Assembly (NCBI RefSeq): GCF_024713975.1
Contig: NC_091113.1
Location: 9,622,501-9,686,500 of the forward strand
Direction: 5' to 3'
DNA: 64,000 nt
Origin: Paralichthys olivaceus
Taxonomy: Eukaryota; Chordata; Actinopteri; Pleuronectiformes; Paralichthyidae
Shown here: positions 23,201 to 34,536 of the stretch, one piece after another
Position numbering within the stretch: position 1 is the stretch's first letter
How the letters are laid out: every line of letters begins with the position of its first letter
Translations under genes and position numbers: made by a program
The notes under the pieces: generated by a model
Seen by the model: the letters and a program-made list of their open reading frames with translations, nothing else
The model's database searches: none
Told to the model about the DNA's origin: nothing

Positions 23201-26200
23201 AGGTGGCTCTTGTTCCACATCCTGTTGGGATCATAATCACAAGGAAAACATGAAGCCACGATGGAAAATCCAATTATATCTACTGGACTAATACTCCATG
23301 TATGTATATGTACATGTATGTGACTGTACATGAAGATGGACGCAAGACAGCTCCCTGAAAGTGAAGCCAAAGCATCGCTATCGCCATCTTCCCCTAGGAA
23401 TTGGAACACCACTCTCTATGTCATCAGCAGCCAACCAACGTTATTTCAAACAAGATCAACAAATGTTATTCTATTTATAACCGTTATTAACCAACATTAT
23501 GATAGTGACACATCTGACAACTGTGGGACAGATGGGCCAGATTGATCTATTGATCAATACACTGATGTAACGTTCGTCCTGTACATTGAAACATCCGCCC
23601 TGCATTGAAAACTTTATAACATGAGCGCTGAAGTTTGAAAATTTTGTGGCTTGACAATTTTTCAAACTTCATATTTGGGACACGGGAGTAACAACGTTAC
23701 TCATTACTCTCACTCAGATTGTTTACATGCCTGTTTTGACAGCGTGAATAGTCATTTTCGTGCTTTTCACAGCGATTCACTTACATTTTTCATTTGCTAC
23801 TGGATTAAATTAAGATACTCTGCTGGATTTAAACATTTTTAAATGGTTATTTTACAAGATTTCATACGGCCACTTTTAACTGCAGCGTTTGCCATGTTGA
23901 TTTGTTTCGTCAGTTCGTAAAGCATTCAGCAATTTCTGCCTTGAACTTCGTTTTATACATCATGCAAAATGGAGAGGTAGGGCCCAATGCTACGAGGTGA
24001 TTTAGGGCAGGGCGCATATTATGGTCTAATATTTATAAAAAAAAGTTTGTGTCAAATGCTGTTGCAAACACTCAGAGATCTCTTCAGCAGATTCTAGCAG
24101 TTTGACTTAACCTTTGCCTATTGACTTGACAATGACTACACCTTTGTTCATCCGCGGACAACAAACATCAGGGGTCACTGACAAAGCAACAATGGACCTA
24201 AGTCGTACCATTGGCAGTTCACTCTGCAGCCTCTCTGTGGGTGAGCCAGGGGATCCAGGATGTGGGGCAGCTGGCTGGAACACTGAGGGCGAGACAGAAA
24301 AGGTCACAGTGTTGACACTGTTCGTCCATTGTCAGGTTTCATGTGCCTGATCAAGATGTGCTGGGCAACTTCACACATTAGCAGCACCAAATGGCAGCAA
24401 GGAGCAATTGCATTTAAAAAAAAAAAGGATAAAACCAAGATTCTGCACAGAATGAAATATAGCACCAGTACACAGTTACTGCTCAGACTTAAATTTCTTA
24501 TTGGCTGGTGGTGGTGAAGTTGATGAAGAGATTTTTTCACTCAGAAGATTTGACGCATTATTTCCTGTGTGAAGACAATTTTTTTGCAGTTTGAAGTTCG
24601 CTTAGCTAAGAGGCTCTTCACTAATGAAGCCTTGTGCATTAGGCTGATAGGATGGCTGTATCTTCTTTGCATTTATATATTTATATAAAATGTTGTCCAG
24701 TGTTTTAATTCATTCAACTGCATTTTTTCACCCGTCCAGGAGTCCTCGTGCAATCCATCCATTCATCCATGTATATGAGATTTTCATAGATAATCATAGA
24801 AGTATGCTATATTATTCAACAGTGTATAGTTTGATATAAGGTACTCAATTCAAAACAAGGGATATGAACTGTAGATGCATGAAAGGTATAGATCAAAGCA
24901 GCATTGGGGTTGTTGAGCTTCTTTATAAAGCGAAGTTCTGCTTTTGATTTGTGTTGAATATTGACGAAAAACCACTAAAAGAGACACAATTCTGCTAAAA
25001 TCAGAAATATATAGAATTGTAAAACATGTCATAGGTTTAAACCTTTTCATAACCCTATGGCCATAACCACCTTGATGAAACATTACAGTCGGAGTAACTG
25101 ATCCTTACCGTGGTGCCTCTGGAGCCCCAACATGAAGCGAAAATGATCCCTGTTGACCTTCAGTCCAGCCAGGATGTCCTCCATCATCCACAGCTCTCTC
25201 TGAGCCTGAGACTGCTCCTGAAAAGAATGAAACAAAAAATAGTTTTATTAAAGGACACTTTTGACTTTTGGGTGAAGGGTCAAAAAATAAAAAACACACA
25301 CGGATGGAGATGATGGTCTCATCTTCAGGGAAAGTGTTCACAAAAGTACAGAGGCTTTGCGACATACAAGGTGTGCATATGTTACTGTTAACATGCAAAT
25401 TATTTTACCCTTTTTTCAAAAAAATATCATATTTTGTAATTTAGAAAATACCTGTGGCATTCCAAAGTTACAGATGTGCTGAAGGTGCGAGCGTAAAACA
25501 GACAGTTCACTCTCCATCCTCTCATATTGACTCCACACTCTTTCAATTTCCTGAATAAAAAGAGAGAGAAAACATAGTTGATCAATTCAAAATAAGGTAT
25601 CTGATTTATTTGATCAAATTAAAAAGATTTTCATTTGCAACTGTTCTACTAATTTAACAATTTACCCACCAACGATGCGTCACACATTCTGGCACGGATT
25701 GTGACCAGGTCTTCCTGGAGCAAGGCCTTCTGTGTCAGCGCCTCCTCCTGGGCGTGGGGTCCCTGGCTCTGCCACTCCTCCAGCTGCAGCCTGGACACCT
25801 CCAATGCACAGTGAACACTGTCCTGTACAAGAACACAAGTATTTTAAATTTGAGAGGCAGATAACAAGGCTAATACGAGGCTTCACAGTGTATTCATATC
25901 TGTAGGCTGGGTGTTACTGACCTTATCCATTTGTAGCTGGGCCAGTTCTACAGACAGTGATTGAAGCAGCTTATCACACCCGCACAACCTTGTCAACAGA
26001 ACCTGGAGAGAGAAAACCAAAATCTAGCTGATGTCTCCTCAGAGGGAAATAAGATGATAAATGATTCCACACTCTGACGATTGTTCAGAGAAAGTGGTGC
26101 TGCTCACATCTGCATCACTCTCCAGAGGTCTGATTGGTGCTGTTTCCCTTGGGTCTGGCTTCTGGGCCTGAAAAGCATCAACATTGTAATTCTGTAGTAC

Positions 26201-29200
26201 TTTAAAAATACGAAAACAAAAACAAAACTATTTGATGTAAACTTTTTTCCAGCTTTCGATGTATCATTAGAGATCTATGTTTTCAAGCACAATTAGTTTA
26301 ATCTTTTTTACTGAATGATCCTTTGTGCTCGCCAAAGTTAATAGATGTTTAATGTATTGTGTGTAGGTTAATGCTTGAATGGTTGAATATTCAGACAGAG
26401 CTCTGTCTCATAAAAGCTTCAGCGCTCTGACACAAACAAAGACACCACAGTCATGTATTATGTGTTTGGGCGTGAATCTGAGTTATTAAGCATGGACTCA
26501 CATAAGACGCGTTTGTAATTTAGCAAACAGCAGCTGAATGCAATCGTAATTGCATGTAGTATAATCATGACAGTAATACACACAAAACGCAGATATATAG
26601 ATTTAATGTAACAGCACAATAATAATAATGACACCAACAAGCACAATATGATTTAGTCACAAATACATAGAGACACTGCAAATATTAATGACAATACAAA
26701 GCAAGACAAATAATGCGTTGTTAAAAGCCTGCACAGTTACAACACAAACACAGTGTTCAAAGGCGACATCACACAAACATGAAACAACACAACTCCACTG
26801 ACAGTTCTGTAGCTGTTCCACACATAACACAACACAAGAACACAACTGAGCAGCCTGTACCGTTGGCGGCAGCACACAAACAGACAAATGGTTGCGGTGG
26901 TGGTGGTGATGGTGGTGGTGTTGGTGGTGTGGCGGGTGGGGGGCATGTACGGCCCTTGACGACGGGGGCAAAGGGGGCAGTAAGTCTGCGTGTGCCCCTG
27001 TGGAGTAGCTCTGAAGGAAAACACAGCACGTAGATATAACGTCAAGAGAGAGAAGCAGTGGCCTTAAAGGTTCTAGAGCAAAATCCGACTCGCGTCGATG
27101 ATTGTTCTGACAGTTGAGGACAGTTGGAAGTCATTGCTCTAATCAGTATCTGTCATGTGCTGAATACTCGTCCAGATGATTCACTGTAAACATGTTATTC
27201 TTTATAAATGTATATGTAGTGCGTTGTTATAGTCACCTTTCCTAAAGGTCTTCTTCCACCCGGGATGTGATGAACTGAACCATATGTAGGTGTGGGCTGT
27301 AAACAGTGAAGACGAAGGATGTGAGCAACATGAGTTGTTTGGTGACAAAAAATATTTTAAACAAGCAATACGTGATCAAATTTCCCCCTTGAGTGAACAG
27401 AAAACTATATATTTTAATTATATTTAGCCATGTTGTTTTAGATATACATATTATGAATCTAAATTTTGAATCCACATATTTTGTATATTGTTTTTTCATA
27501 ATTTAAAACAAGCAAACATAATACAAATAAATACTTTTCGACTTATGTGTTTTGTTAAAATGCCTTCAAATTAGAGTTATGTTACTTTTGTGCCAAACAC
27601 GCCCTTACCTTGCTTTGCCACCTTTCAGACACTGGAGTAGTAGGAGTGGATTTGAACTCCAGCTTCGGTGAGGAAGGTGCGTAGTACAGGGTCTGTGGCG
27701 TCATGACCAGGTCATCGTATGGTCGAATGTCGACCCTTCCGACTGGCGTGTGAGGTCGTGACCCCAGCTGACCTCTGGAGGTCAGGGAGCCTGTTCCCAT
27801 CGTTTCCGAATCCTCCTCTTGATGTGGAGCACAGGCTCTTCTCCTGCTGAATTCTGGGGGACTGGGTGTTGTGTTTGAAGGGCTGTGAGAGAAACTAAAT
27901 TTAGCTCCTTTATCATCTATTTTTTCCCCCCACTTCAAAAACACCACTGGGATTTAAATATGTGCCAATCTGAGACCTGCTGTTTCTGTGACGCACACGC
28001 CGCCTCCCTCTCTGCTGTGAGTGCGACGTCCCCATCCTCCCGCCTGTGAGCTGACTCGGTTCGCTCAGAGTCCTGCTGACGTGCCTGTGCTTTTGGGAGG
28101 GACCCTCTCCGTCTGAGGGGGATTTGGGGAAGTCCACCGATTCACTGCTGCCACCTATCTGTGTGAAATCCTGATAACTTGAGCAACGCCTGAGGGGATG
28201 AAGAATGCAATCAGTGAAACCATTACAGTATTTGACAGTCACTGCACAACACATGGTGCGTTCAGTGTGGTACCTGTTCATGTAGCTGTCTGGTTCCATT
28301 GAAGCTGACTGGCTGAGGGCTCGGACCCAACCTAACATGTCCTCCTGAGTGTCGGCGCTGAAGAAATAAGAACGCATTCCCTGGTGCACCACCTAATTTT
28401 ACAGAAATCAATCACAACATTTCACCTCAAACCGGATCAGTGGCAGTTGATTTCAAATGTACTATAGTTTGCCAGAAGAATCACATTTTCGGTCATAGTT
28501 TTATGTCAAGGGTAATTAAACACAACACTGAACCCAATTCCAAAAGGGTTAAAATAAATAGTTATTTAATCCATAGAGCTTCAAAGATACATTTTTTGTC
28601 AAATTCTGTTAATATCTCCTCATGGTGCGCTGTCTGACTTTCACCTTCTTCAAGGGCAGACAGACACTCACTGCTGCGCCTTATTCTGGTATGTGTAAAT
28701 ACAGAAGGTGTATTTTTTTCACACTAATGTCTGTGGTGGCTAATTTTGATTTTGAGATCAGTGCTTCACCTTGAATCACCATGAATGTGGGGGGAGGAGC
28801 TTCTGAAGCAGCAGTAAAGGGAGGGGTGTATTTGTTTTCATTGAAGATACCTTGAAGGTGAACTTTCTGTTCTTGCATTCTCGCGGCGTGCAGAACAGTA
28901 TTTTGTAGCTGGGGAGTGGGATGCTGCCGAGCACAGATTCCTCTCTGCTGTCTGACAGAAGACGAGAGACAGCAGAGAATAGCAGAGACGCCTGGTGAGT
29001 ACATCTCGAGCACATGAAAAGAGCTTCTCCCAGACAAAGTGGTGGGACACAAGCTGGCTCCTTCTTACCTTTATAGTAGAACAGACAGTAGTTGGAGAGG
29101 ACAAACCATCGTCTCTTCCAGAGCTTCAAACCAGAGCTATCCTGCAGAGGGAAGATTAGATTAGTTTAACTCAGTCGCACACTCCTCTACATGCAGTGAT

Positions 29201-29496
29201 GAAGGTGTCAAATGTTTGGGAAAAAATTACTTTTTTGTTGAGCCATCCTCGAATGACCACAGGACAGTTTGGGTCTCTCTTGGCGGCCTGACACCTTTTC
29301 CCAAAGGCTTGCACCTTTCCATCGCTGTCCTATCGGGCGAACAGAACAAATAATCACATTCCTGTCACAGAAATATTTCCATGCAAACACGTAACAAAAC
29401 AATAACCATGCAAACCAGAGAACAAACCTGTCTGACAGGAAAGTAGGAGATGGTGGCGACGCTGGAACTCTGGCTCACTCTGTCCTGGTCCTCCAT
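19082..29496 (-). CDS. plekha4: Pleckstrin homology domain-containing family A member 4 (PLEKHA4/PEPP1-like), complete
   Basis: PLEKHA4 is a phosphoinositide-binding adaptor at the plasma membrane; the human protein is linked to control of Dishevelled levels in Wnt signalling. Coding exons: 29496-29428, 29329-29231, 29141-29069, 28951-28851, 28392-28274, 28189-27977, 27882-27609, 27296-27237, 27010-26861, 26167-26108, 26002-25922, 25822-25670, 25550-25452, 25217-25109, 24270-24209, 23221-23117, 23040-22975, 22151-22023, 21936-21529, 20717-20584, 20413-20304, 20217-19082. They sum to 3,810 nt (1,269 residues plus stop) in one frame. The PH domain is about residues 45-150 (RDPNCPVVIRGWLNKK, KLWKRRWFVLSNYCLFYYK, SADTQEDMLGWVRAL). 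A coiled coil spans about 407-550. KMSEEEQIERMRRNQERM and LTPEQREAKLRRVERIRERV follow, and the C-terminus is RVTVLRTSL. No WW domain was seen, unlike PLEKHA5 and PLEKHA7. The human protein is shorter (about 780 residues); much of the excess is in the 378-codon last exon. The 20717 acceptor could instead be 20705. Confidence 0.93.
21190..21365. mobile_element. LINE-tail-like remnant
   Basis: The segment running from GATCCAGATTGGCCCCAAAA through CCACCAAATTTCATGGTAATCC to ATATAACCTCCACGATGGAG resembles the 3' end of a widespread fish LINE. Recognised from general knowledge only. It lies in the plekha4 intron between exons 21936-21529 and 20717-20584. Confidence 0.45.
22754..22792. repeat. GA-rich simple repeat
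   Basis: GA/GAAA run in a plekha4 intron. On the minus strand it is a long pyrimidine tract. Confidence 0.9.
23322..23400. repeat. Interspersed repeat, family R1, truncated copy 3
   Basis: Only the left part of the family remains: GACTGTACATGAAGATGGAC, then CTCCCTGAAAGTGAAGC, ending near CGCCATCTTCCCC. It lies in a plekha4 intron. Confidence 0.6.
26861..27010 (-). other. plekha4: plekha4 exon with poly-histidine tract
   Basis: A 150-nt exon with a pyrimidine-rich acceptor (TTTTCCTTCAG) and donor ACG|GTACAG. It is phase 0 at both ends, so it can be skipped without a frame change. It encodes a Pro-rich piece (LLPPLPPSSR) followed by HH-Q-HHHHHHHH. The reading comes from phase continuity with exons 27296-27237 and 26167-26108. 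The two other frames are also open here, so the frame depends on that continuity. Confidence 0.7.
28274..29329 (-). other. plekha4: plekha4 PH-domain exons
   Basis: Four exons (29329-29231, 29141-29069, 28951-28851, 28392-28274) encode the phosphoinositide-binding PH fold. The beta1-beta2 basic signature runs from GWLNKK through SSGLKLWKRRWFVLS. The middle strand has ESVLGSIPLPSY and the C-terminal helix has DMLGWVRALSQSAS with its invariant Trp. The splice phase inside YYK|DSREES matches other PLEKHA members. This is the strongest evidence for the gene family. Confidence 0.93.
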
Positions 29497-29497
29497 T

Positions 29498-30611
29498 CTG
29501 CAGGGAAAGAAGAGAATTCATGTATGCAGCTGAAAAACTGGTCAAACTGGGATGAAGATGAGAATCAGACCCAGCTTGATAGAAATGTCACATTTCTGAA
29601 TCTAAAAACATTTAGATTAATATTGATCCAAGTTTGTGCAGAGTTGCACCCAAGTTAACCTGGAGCCTGGAATGTTCCATATCCGATGATTCAAATATCC
29701 AAATCTGTACAATAATAGTTTACCACAACATCTGAGGAACTTCTTCAATGCTGATGAAATCTAAAACATATGCTGATGCACTAAACCACATGCCGCCAAC
29801 ACATATGACTGAACTACCTGAGTCTGGTTGGTGAGGCTAATACATGAGGCCTTACCAATGCAAACTGAACCAGATCCTCTCTGTGTAGAAACAGCCAGTC
29901 ACTCCCTGGAGCTTCACCCACAATCCTGCGACCACACATATCCTACATTCCTGTATAGCTGAGATTTTTTTCCTTCGTCAACTGCTCATTCTTCTCGGAC
30001 ACTTTGGGGTTGTGCTCTCTCCCACTTCCACGGCAAAACTCTAGCACTGTTCTATTCTGAGCCATAACAGGCCGGTGCGCATCCCCACCACGAAACTGAC
30101 AGGTGACAGCTGCGTCGCCGTGGTAGCAGGGAGGGTCCCGGGGACAGTGTGAAAACCAATCAGGCAGCAGAGACCGGCTGGTATGTCAGATGAGATTTGG
30201 AATGTGTCCCAAGCTGCAGAACTGCAGTGTGGGGTTGGTAAAGAAGTAAAGAGTTGAGGTGTCAGGGGTCTGTGTTTTTCTGTACAGTCATATATATTAT
30301 ATATATTTGGTGTGTTTGGTTCTGTATCTCAGGTCATATGGTGACATTTCTCCTGCACCTACTTTATGACTGAGTTTTTAAGCTTGAGCTAATAAACTTA
30401 GTACTGCATAGTTATAATAATATAATATACTATACTAATATACTTTTTTATATACAAATTGCAACTCACATGATTTCCAATTAACATAATGTTAAAGTCA
30501 CTGTGTTTTGTAGATGTGCAATAGACACACACCAACACACACCCACACACAACACACAGATAAATCGATAGATAGATAGATAGATAGATAGATAAATCGA
30601 TAGATAGATTA

Positions 30612-30655
<44 letters not shown>

Positions 30656-31705
30656 AGATACATTGTTTTAATGAATTATAGCAAAAGACTATTCCTTGAA
30701 GTCTCTACTCTGTAGTTTCCCTTTATAGCCTCTCTATGTGTGTTTCACAACATAATCACTGTACTAAACTACTAAAAACAATTCTTATTTTAGTTCCACC
30801 TTTGTTGCTTTCTCATCTAAACTGTACTTGTCCTTGTTGACCCTGATGAAACAGCAGCACAGATGAACTTGAAGATAAAAGATTCATGGGAAACATCTCA
30901 CACGGGGCTCAGCGAGCACTCGTGGGCGACCCCAGACGTGGTGGAGCATCCACAATCTATGTCAGAATCAACCACAATCCCGTAACAGCGAGACTCAGAG
31001 TAAATGCGTGAAAACAATCAAGTCTTTGTGCGGGATGCAACAACCTCGTAGCCGCTGGGGGTTACGTGGGTGTTGTGAAATATTTGGAAAGTCTCCTTCT
31101 TAATCAGTTGGGGGGTCACTTGCTCGGGGAGGAGGAGACTTGAAATGCTAAAGAGGAACGGAGGGGAGGACAAACAGTGGGTTTGTGTAGCACACAGAGC
31201 TCGCTTTGTAGCTGCCCAGGTCCCTGGAGCATCATGTGAAGTTGGACACAGAGCATGTTGAACGCATCCATGGGCGAAATATCCTCCCTCACACTCAAAC
31301 AAAAACATTAGCATGTCTCCTACGCTCTCGTGCCTTTTAATGTCAGGACAATACAGTCGACTTTAATATGTCATGATGTAAGCGACCGTCTCCTTTCGCA
31401 GCCTGAGAAGATTTTCTAGTGAAGACGTGTATTCAGCAGATTTCATACGGCTGTGTGGAGCAGAGTTCGGCTGTAGGAGACATAAAAGTTGTTGCGTAAA
31501 TACAACTAGGACATCACAGTGCCACAGCTGGCCTCTTTTATTTCCTCCTGTGCATCACATCAGCAGGATAAACAACAAACAATGCAACAATAGTCTTTTT
31601 CTTCAATGTATAGAAACAGCTACAGGTTATTAAATACAATTATCCTGAAATAGACTCAAATATCTTTGTGAAACAACTTCAGGAGTCATAATAAAGAGGC
31701 TTTAC
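29498..31705 (-). other. Predicted plekha4 intron 1
   Basis: No coding exon could be supported. It contains a long GATA/GATT repeat (30567-30654). A 98-codon minus-strand open frame at 31018-31314 has no recognisable domain and no paired splice sites, so it was not called. Confidence 0.45.
30567..30654. repeat. GATA tetranucleotide repeat
   Basis: About 20 GATA units with a few GATT/AATC interruptions in predicted plekha4 intron 1. GATA (Bkm-type) repeats are common in vertebrate genomes. Confidence 0.95.
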
Positions 31706-31980
31706 CTGACTGAATGTGTCCTTCTGCTGGTTGCTTCAAGCTCCATCACTTGGCACCTTTCCCCTCACAGCATCCCCTTAGGTTCGGCTGCCCTCCTCCA
31801 CCTGACCACCGCCGGCTCCTGTTGCCCTCAAACAGTCCCACAATGCTCCAATGCAAACAGGCGTCTCTCCTGGTGTGAATCTCTCTCTCTGTCTCCTCAC
31901 CGTCGCTCTGGACTCAGATTTGGTTGGTGATCTACCTACGCCCGGGCCGTGAACGCTCAGCCTGCCTCTCTGTGCCCTGA
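31706..31980 (-). promoter_or_regulatory. plekha4: Predicted plekha4 5' UTR exon and promoter zone
   Basis: A minus-strand donor close to consensus (CAG|GTAAAG at 31705-31700) lies about 2.2 kb upstream of the first coding exon, whose acceptor is at 29497 (CTGCAG|AATGG). The exon carrying the start codon therefore needs an upstream non-coding exon. The sequence right of 31706 is GC-richer than its surroundings and CT-rich, as promoters often are. The exact start and right edge are unknown. Confidence 0.4.
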
Positions 31981-33094
31981 CAGTGCACTCTCTGTCTCTC
32001 CTCCCCTCCCATCTTCTCCTTCTTCTCCTCAGTGTCCCTCCCTCTCACCCGGCCCTCGACAGCCTCTCTGTCTTTAGCTGAGTTCGTGTTTGTGACTTAG
32101 GAATTTTTATAAAAAGAAAAAATAACAGCTGTTCTCTCATTCTCCTGCTCTGCCCTTTACATTATTTGAATTTGATCGAGCTTGATGACGATTCAATATT
32201 TGGATGCCAGGCTTGAATTATCTCCTGATAAAGGCCCAAACATTCAGGGTATGAACAGCTGAGTGCAAAGGCTTGAAGGCTGAGAAGCAGAGTTTGAACA
32301 GTATATAAAGATTTTTATTTTTTATTTAAATATATATATAATACTAATACTAATTTTTATTTCTACTGATAATTAATACCTACTTCTCTCACTATGTTGT
32401 GTTGCATTATCATATTTGTTTGTTTGTTATACCCATCACACTGGTAGCACCTTCTTAATTAGATATTTAATTATTTATCTATATCTATTTCCTTATTTAA
32501 TTATCTTTCTACAATCAATTAATATCACAATCAGACCTCTAATGTTATCTATTCTTTTTTCACCATTTCATACATATGGAGGATTTATTTTTCCTCTCTG
32601 TTCTTTTATTTATTTCTATATTTTGCTTCATCAGGCCATATTGATCATCTTCTAAAGTAACATTTAAATATCAGACATAATGGCGTTGTTTTATAATTAC
32701 CTAGGGTAGACTTTAAAGGTTTCTGCATGATAGGCTCTTATTTAGGTTGTGCAGCTCTTAGTCAGCATCTTGTGGAGTTCTTCTTCATATATTCTCAAAA
32801 TAGAAACTGAGGTTTGCACTTATGCACTTGACTTGACTTGAGAAAAATGGTGCTCAACTAATTCAGCAGTGAGAAAAGAGCAGGTGTGCACTTTAAGGTG
32901 AGAGGGGAGACAGCGTTTCCAGCGAGAAAGGCTTTCATTCCTCCACCAACAGCTTCATTAGATTCAATCAAGCTGCACCAGTCTGCTCGCACTCATAGAT
33001 ATTAGTCCACTTAATATGCTTAATATTGTTTTTTCCAACAACATCCACCAATTATCGTCCAGGAAATGGATGAAAATATTAAACAATATTGTCT

Positions 33095-33190
33095 CTGCAC
33101 CCCTTTGTCAGGATGTCCTATATTTCATGCTTACACAAAGTTTTGCGGAAATCGAGTCAATAGTTTTTGTGTAATCCTGCTCACCAACAA
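33095..33190. mobile_element. LINE-tail-like remnant
   Basis: TTTTGCGGAAATCGAGTCAA followed by TAGTTTTTGTGTAATCCTGC and an ACCAACAAAAGAC tail resembles the same type of fish LINE 3' end as 21190-21365. Confidence 0.45.
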
Positions 33191-34181
33191 AAGACAAAAA
33201 AAAAAAACACTCAGAGGAAAAATGGAAAGCTGAAGCTCAGCAGTATGTGGGGTCTCGGCATATGCCTCAGGGGAGCTGGTGTTATTGTTGTACAAGAGGA
33301 AGATATCAAAGGTATGTTAAGTGTTAGGGAAGATAAGAGAAAAGTCAAGTCTAAATTTATTCCTAAGGGACAGCAGCCTAAAGGCCGGCACGGCTGACTG
33401 AGCCCTATTCAACCATATGACTCTAGTGAAACGTCGCTGCATCCCTGAAACACAGTGCACTGTAGGTATGGCACAAAACGCTGATGCGACTCTGCTCAGC
33501 ACCGGAATAGTGATCATGCTGTCTTATAATTAGTATCTCACATTTTCACGTCACTTGGTCTCAACCAGGAAGGTCCTGACCTCAGCTGCCCAGGATGTCC
33601 CCTTCTCACACGGGACGCATAACGTCTGCCTGCAGATATTTACGACCCCTCCCATTTAGCATACTTCACTCTCGGCCCTGTTGACTGACAGCTGCACAGT
33701 TACTTATCATCTCCTGTTACGCTCCAAACAACCTGGGGCACTGAAGCAGCAACGGTTTCAAGGCTCATGGGAAATGTGGTTCCAGCAGATACTTATGATG
33801 CCACCACATATTATAAAACCAACCCTAATATATAGAGTCAGAGAGCGCAGCATGAACTAGTTAAGAGATTATAAATGACTTTAAATGAACAAACACATTT
33901 AATCATCTTAAAATTAGCAAAATATTTTAAATGCAATGAGATTTTTCAAGAAGTGTCACCTGCATCTGCGCCCTTCATATTAAAAATCAATCACATGAGG
34001 CCCCAGTCTGAACTGTAAAATCAAGCAGTGCATCATCATAAAACAAAAGTAACAACCATTTAATCCTGAAGTAAAGTTGAAGCCACTCATTTCATTTCAT
34101 TTTCTGCGACTCTTTTCTCTAATCTGAATATTTGAAGAAGTAACTCAGTTGATTTGAGGGCACTTGCATTTTTGGAGCATC

Positions 34182-34536
34182 AAAGGTTCAGTGTGCAAAA
34201 TTTAGTGACATCTAGTGTTGAAGTTGTATGTTGCAGCTGAATATGTCACCCTCCCCTTTCAAACATGACAGAGAACCTTTGGTTGTCATAAAAACTCAAA
34301 ATGTTCAGTTTGTCCAGTCTGGGCTACTGTAAAAACATGGTGGCGTCTGTAGAGAGGACCTGCTCCTGGTGTAGATGTAAAGAATCAAATATAAAAGGCC
34401 CATTCTAGGGTAAAGAAAACAACTAATTCATACAATTTAGATGAAACATACTCGTGAAAACATCACTAAGATTATATTATATTCAGTTTCTGCCAATAGA
34501 TTCTTTTCACCTAGATCTTACACACTGGACCTTTAA
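34182..34536. mobile_element. MITE-like element, family M1, copy 1
   Basis: Left end AAAGGTTCAGTGTGCAAAATT and right end ATCTTACACACTGGACCTTT form terminal inverted repeats. The internal sequence matches the copy at 50367-50742 along its length. It has no open reading frame, so it would have needed a transposase in trans. A clear target-site duplication was not found. Confidence 0.82.

Noticed and set aside
24270-24274. Alternative acceptor for plekha4 exon 24270-24209 four bases upstream
   Set aside because: The phase 1 end of the preceding exon (CACCACG|GTAAGG) requires the acceptor that starts the exon at 24270. The other would shift the frame to an early stop.
26737-27045. Alternative reading frames over the poly-His exon (Thr- or Pro-rich)
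   Set aside because: Phase 0 continuity from the exon ending at 27237 and into the exon starting at 26167 selects the His frame.
31018-31314. 98-codon minus-strand open frame in plekha4 intron 1
   Set aside because: No recognisable family, no TATA box or matching splice sites, and it does not fit plekha4 phases.
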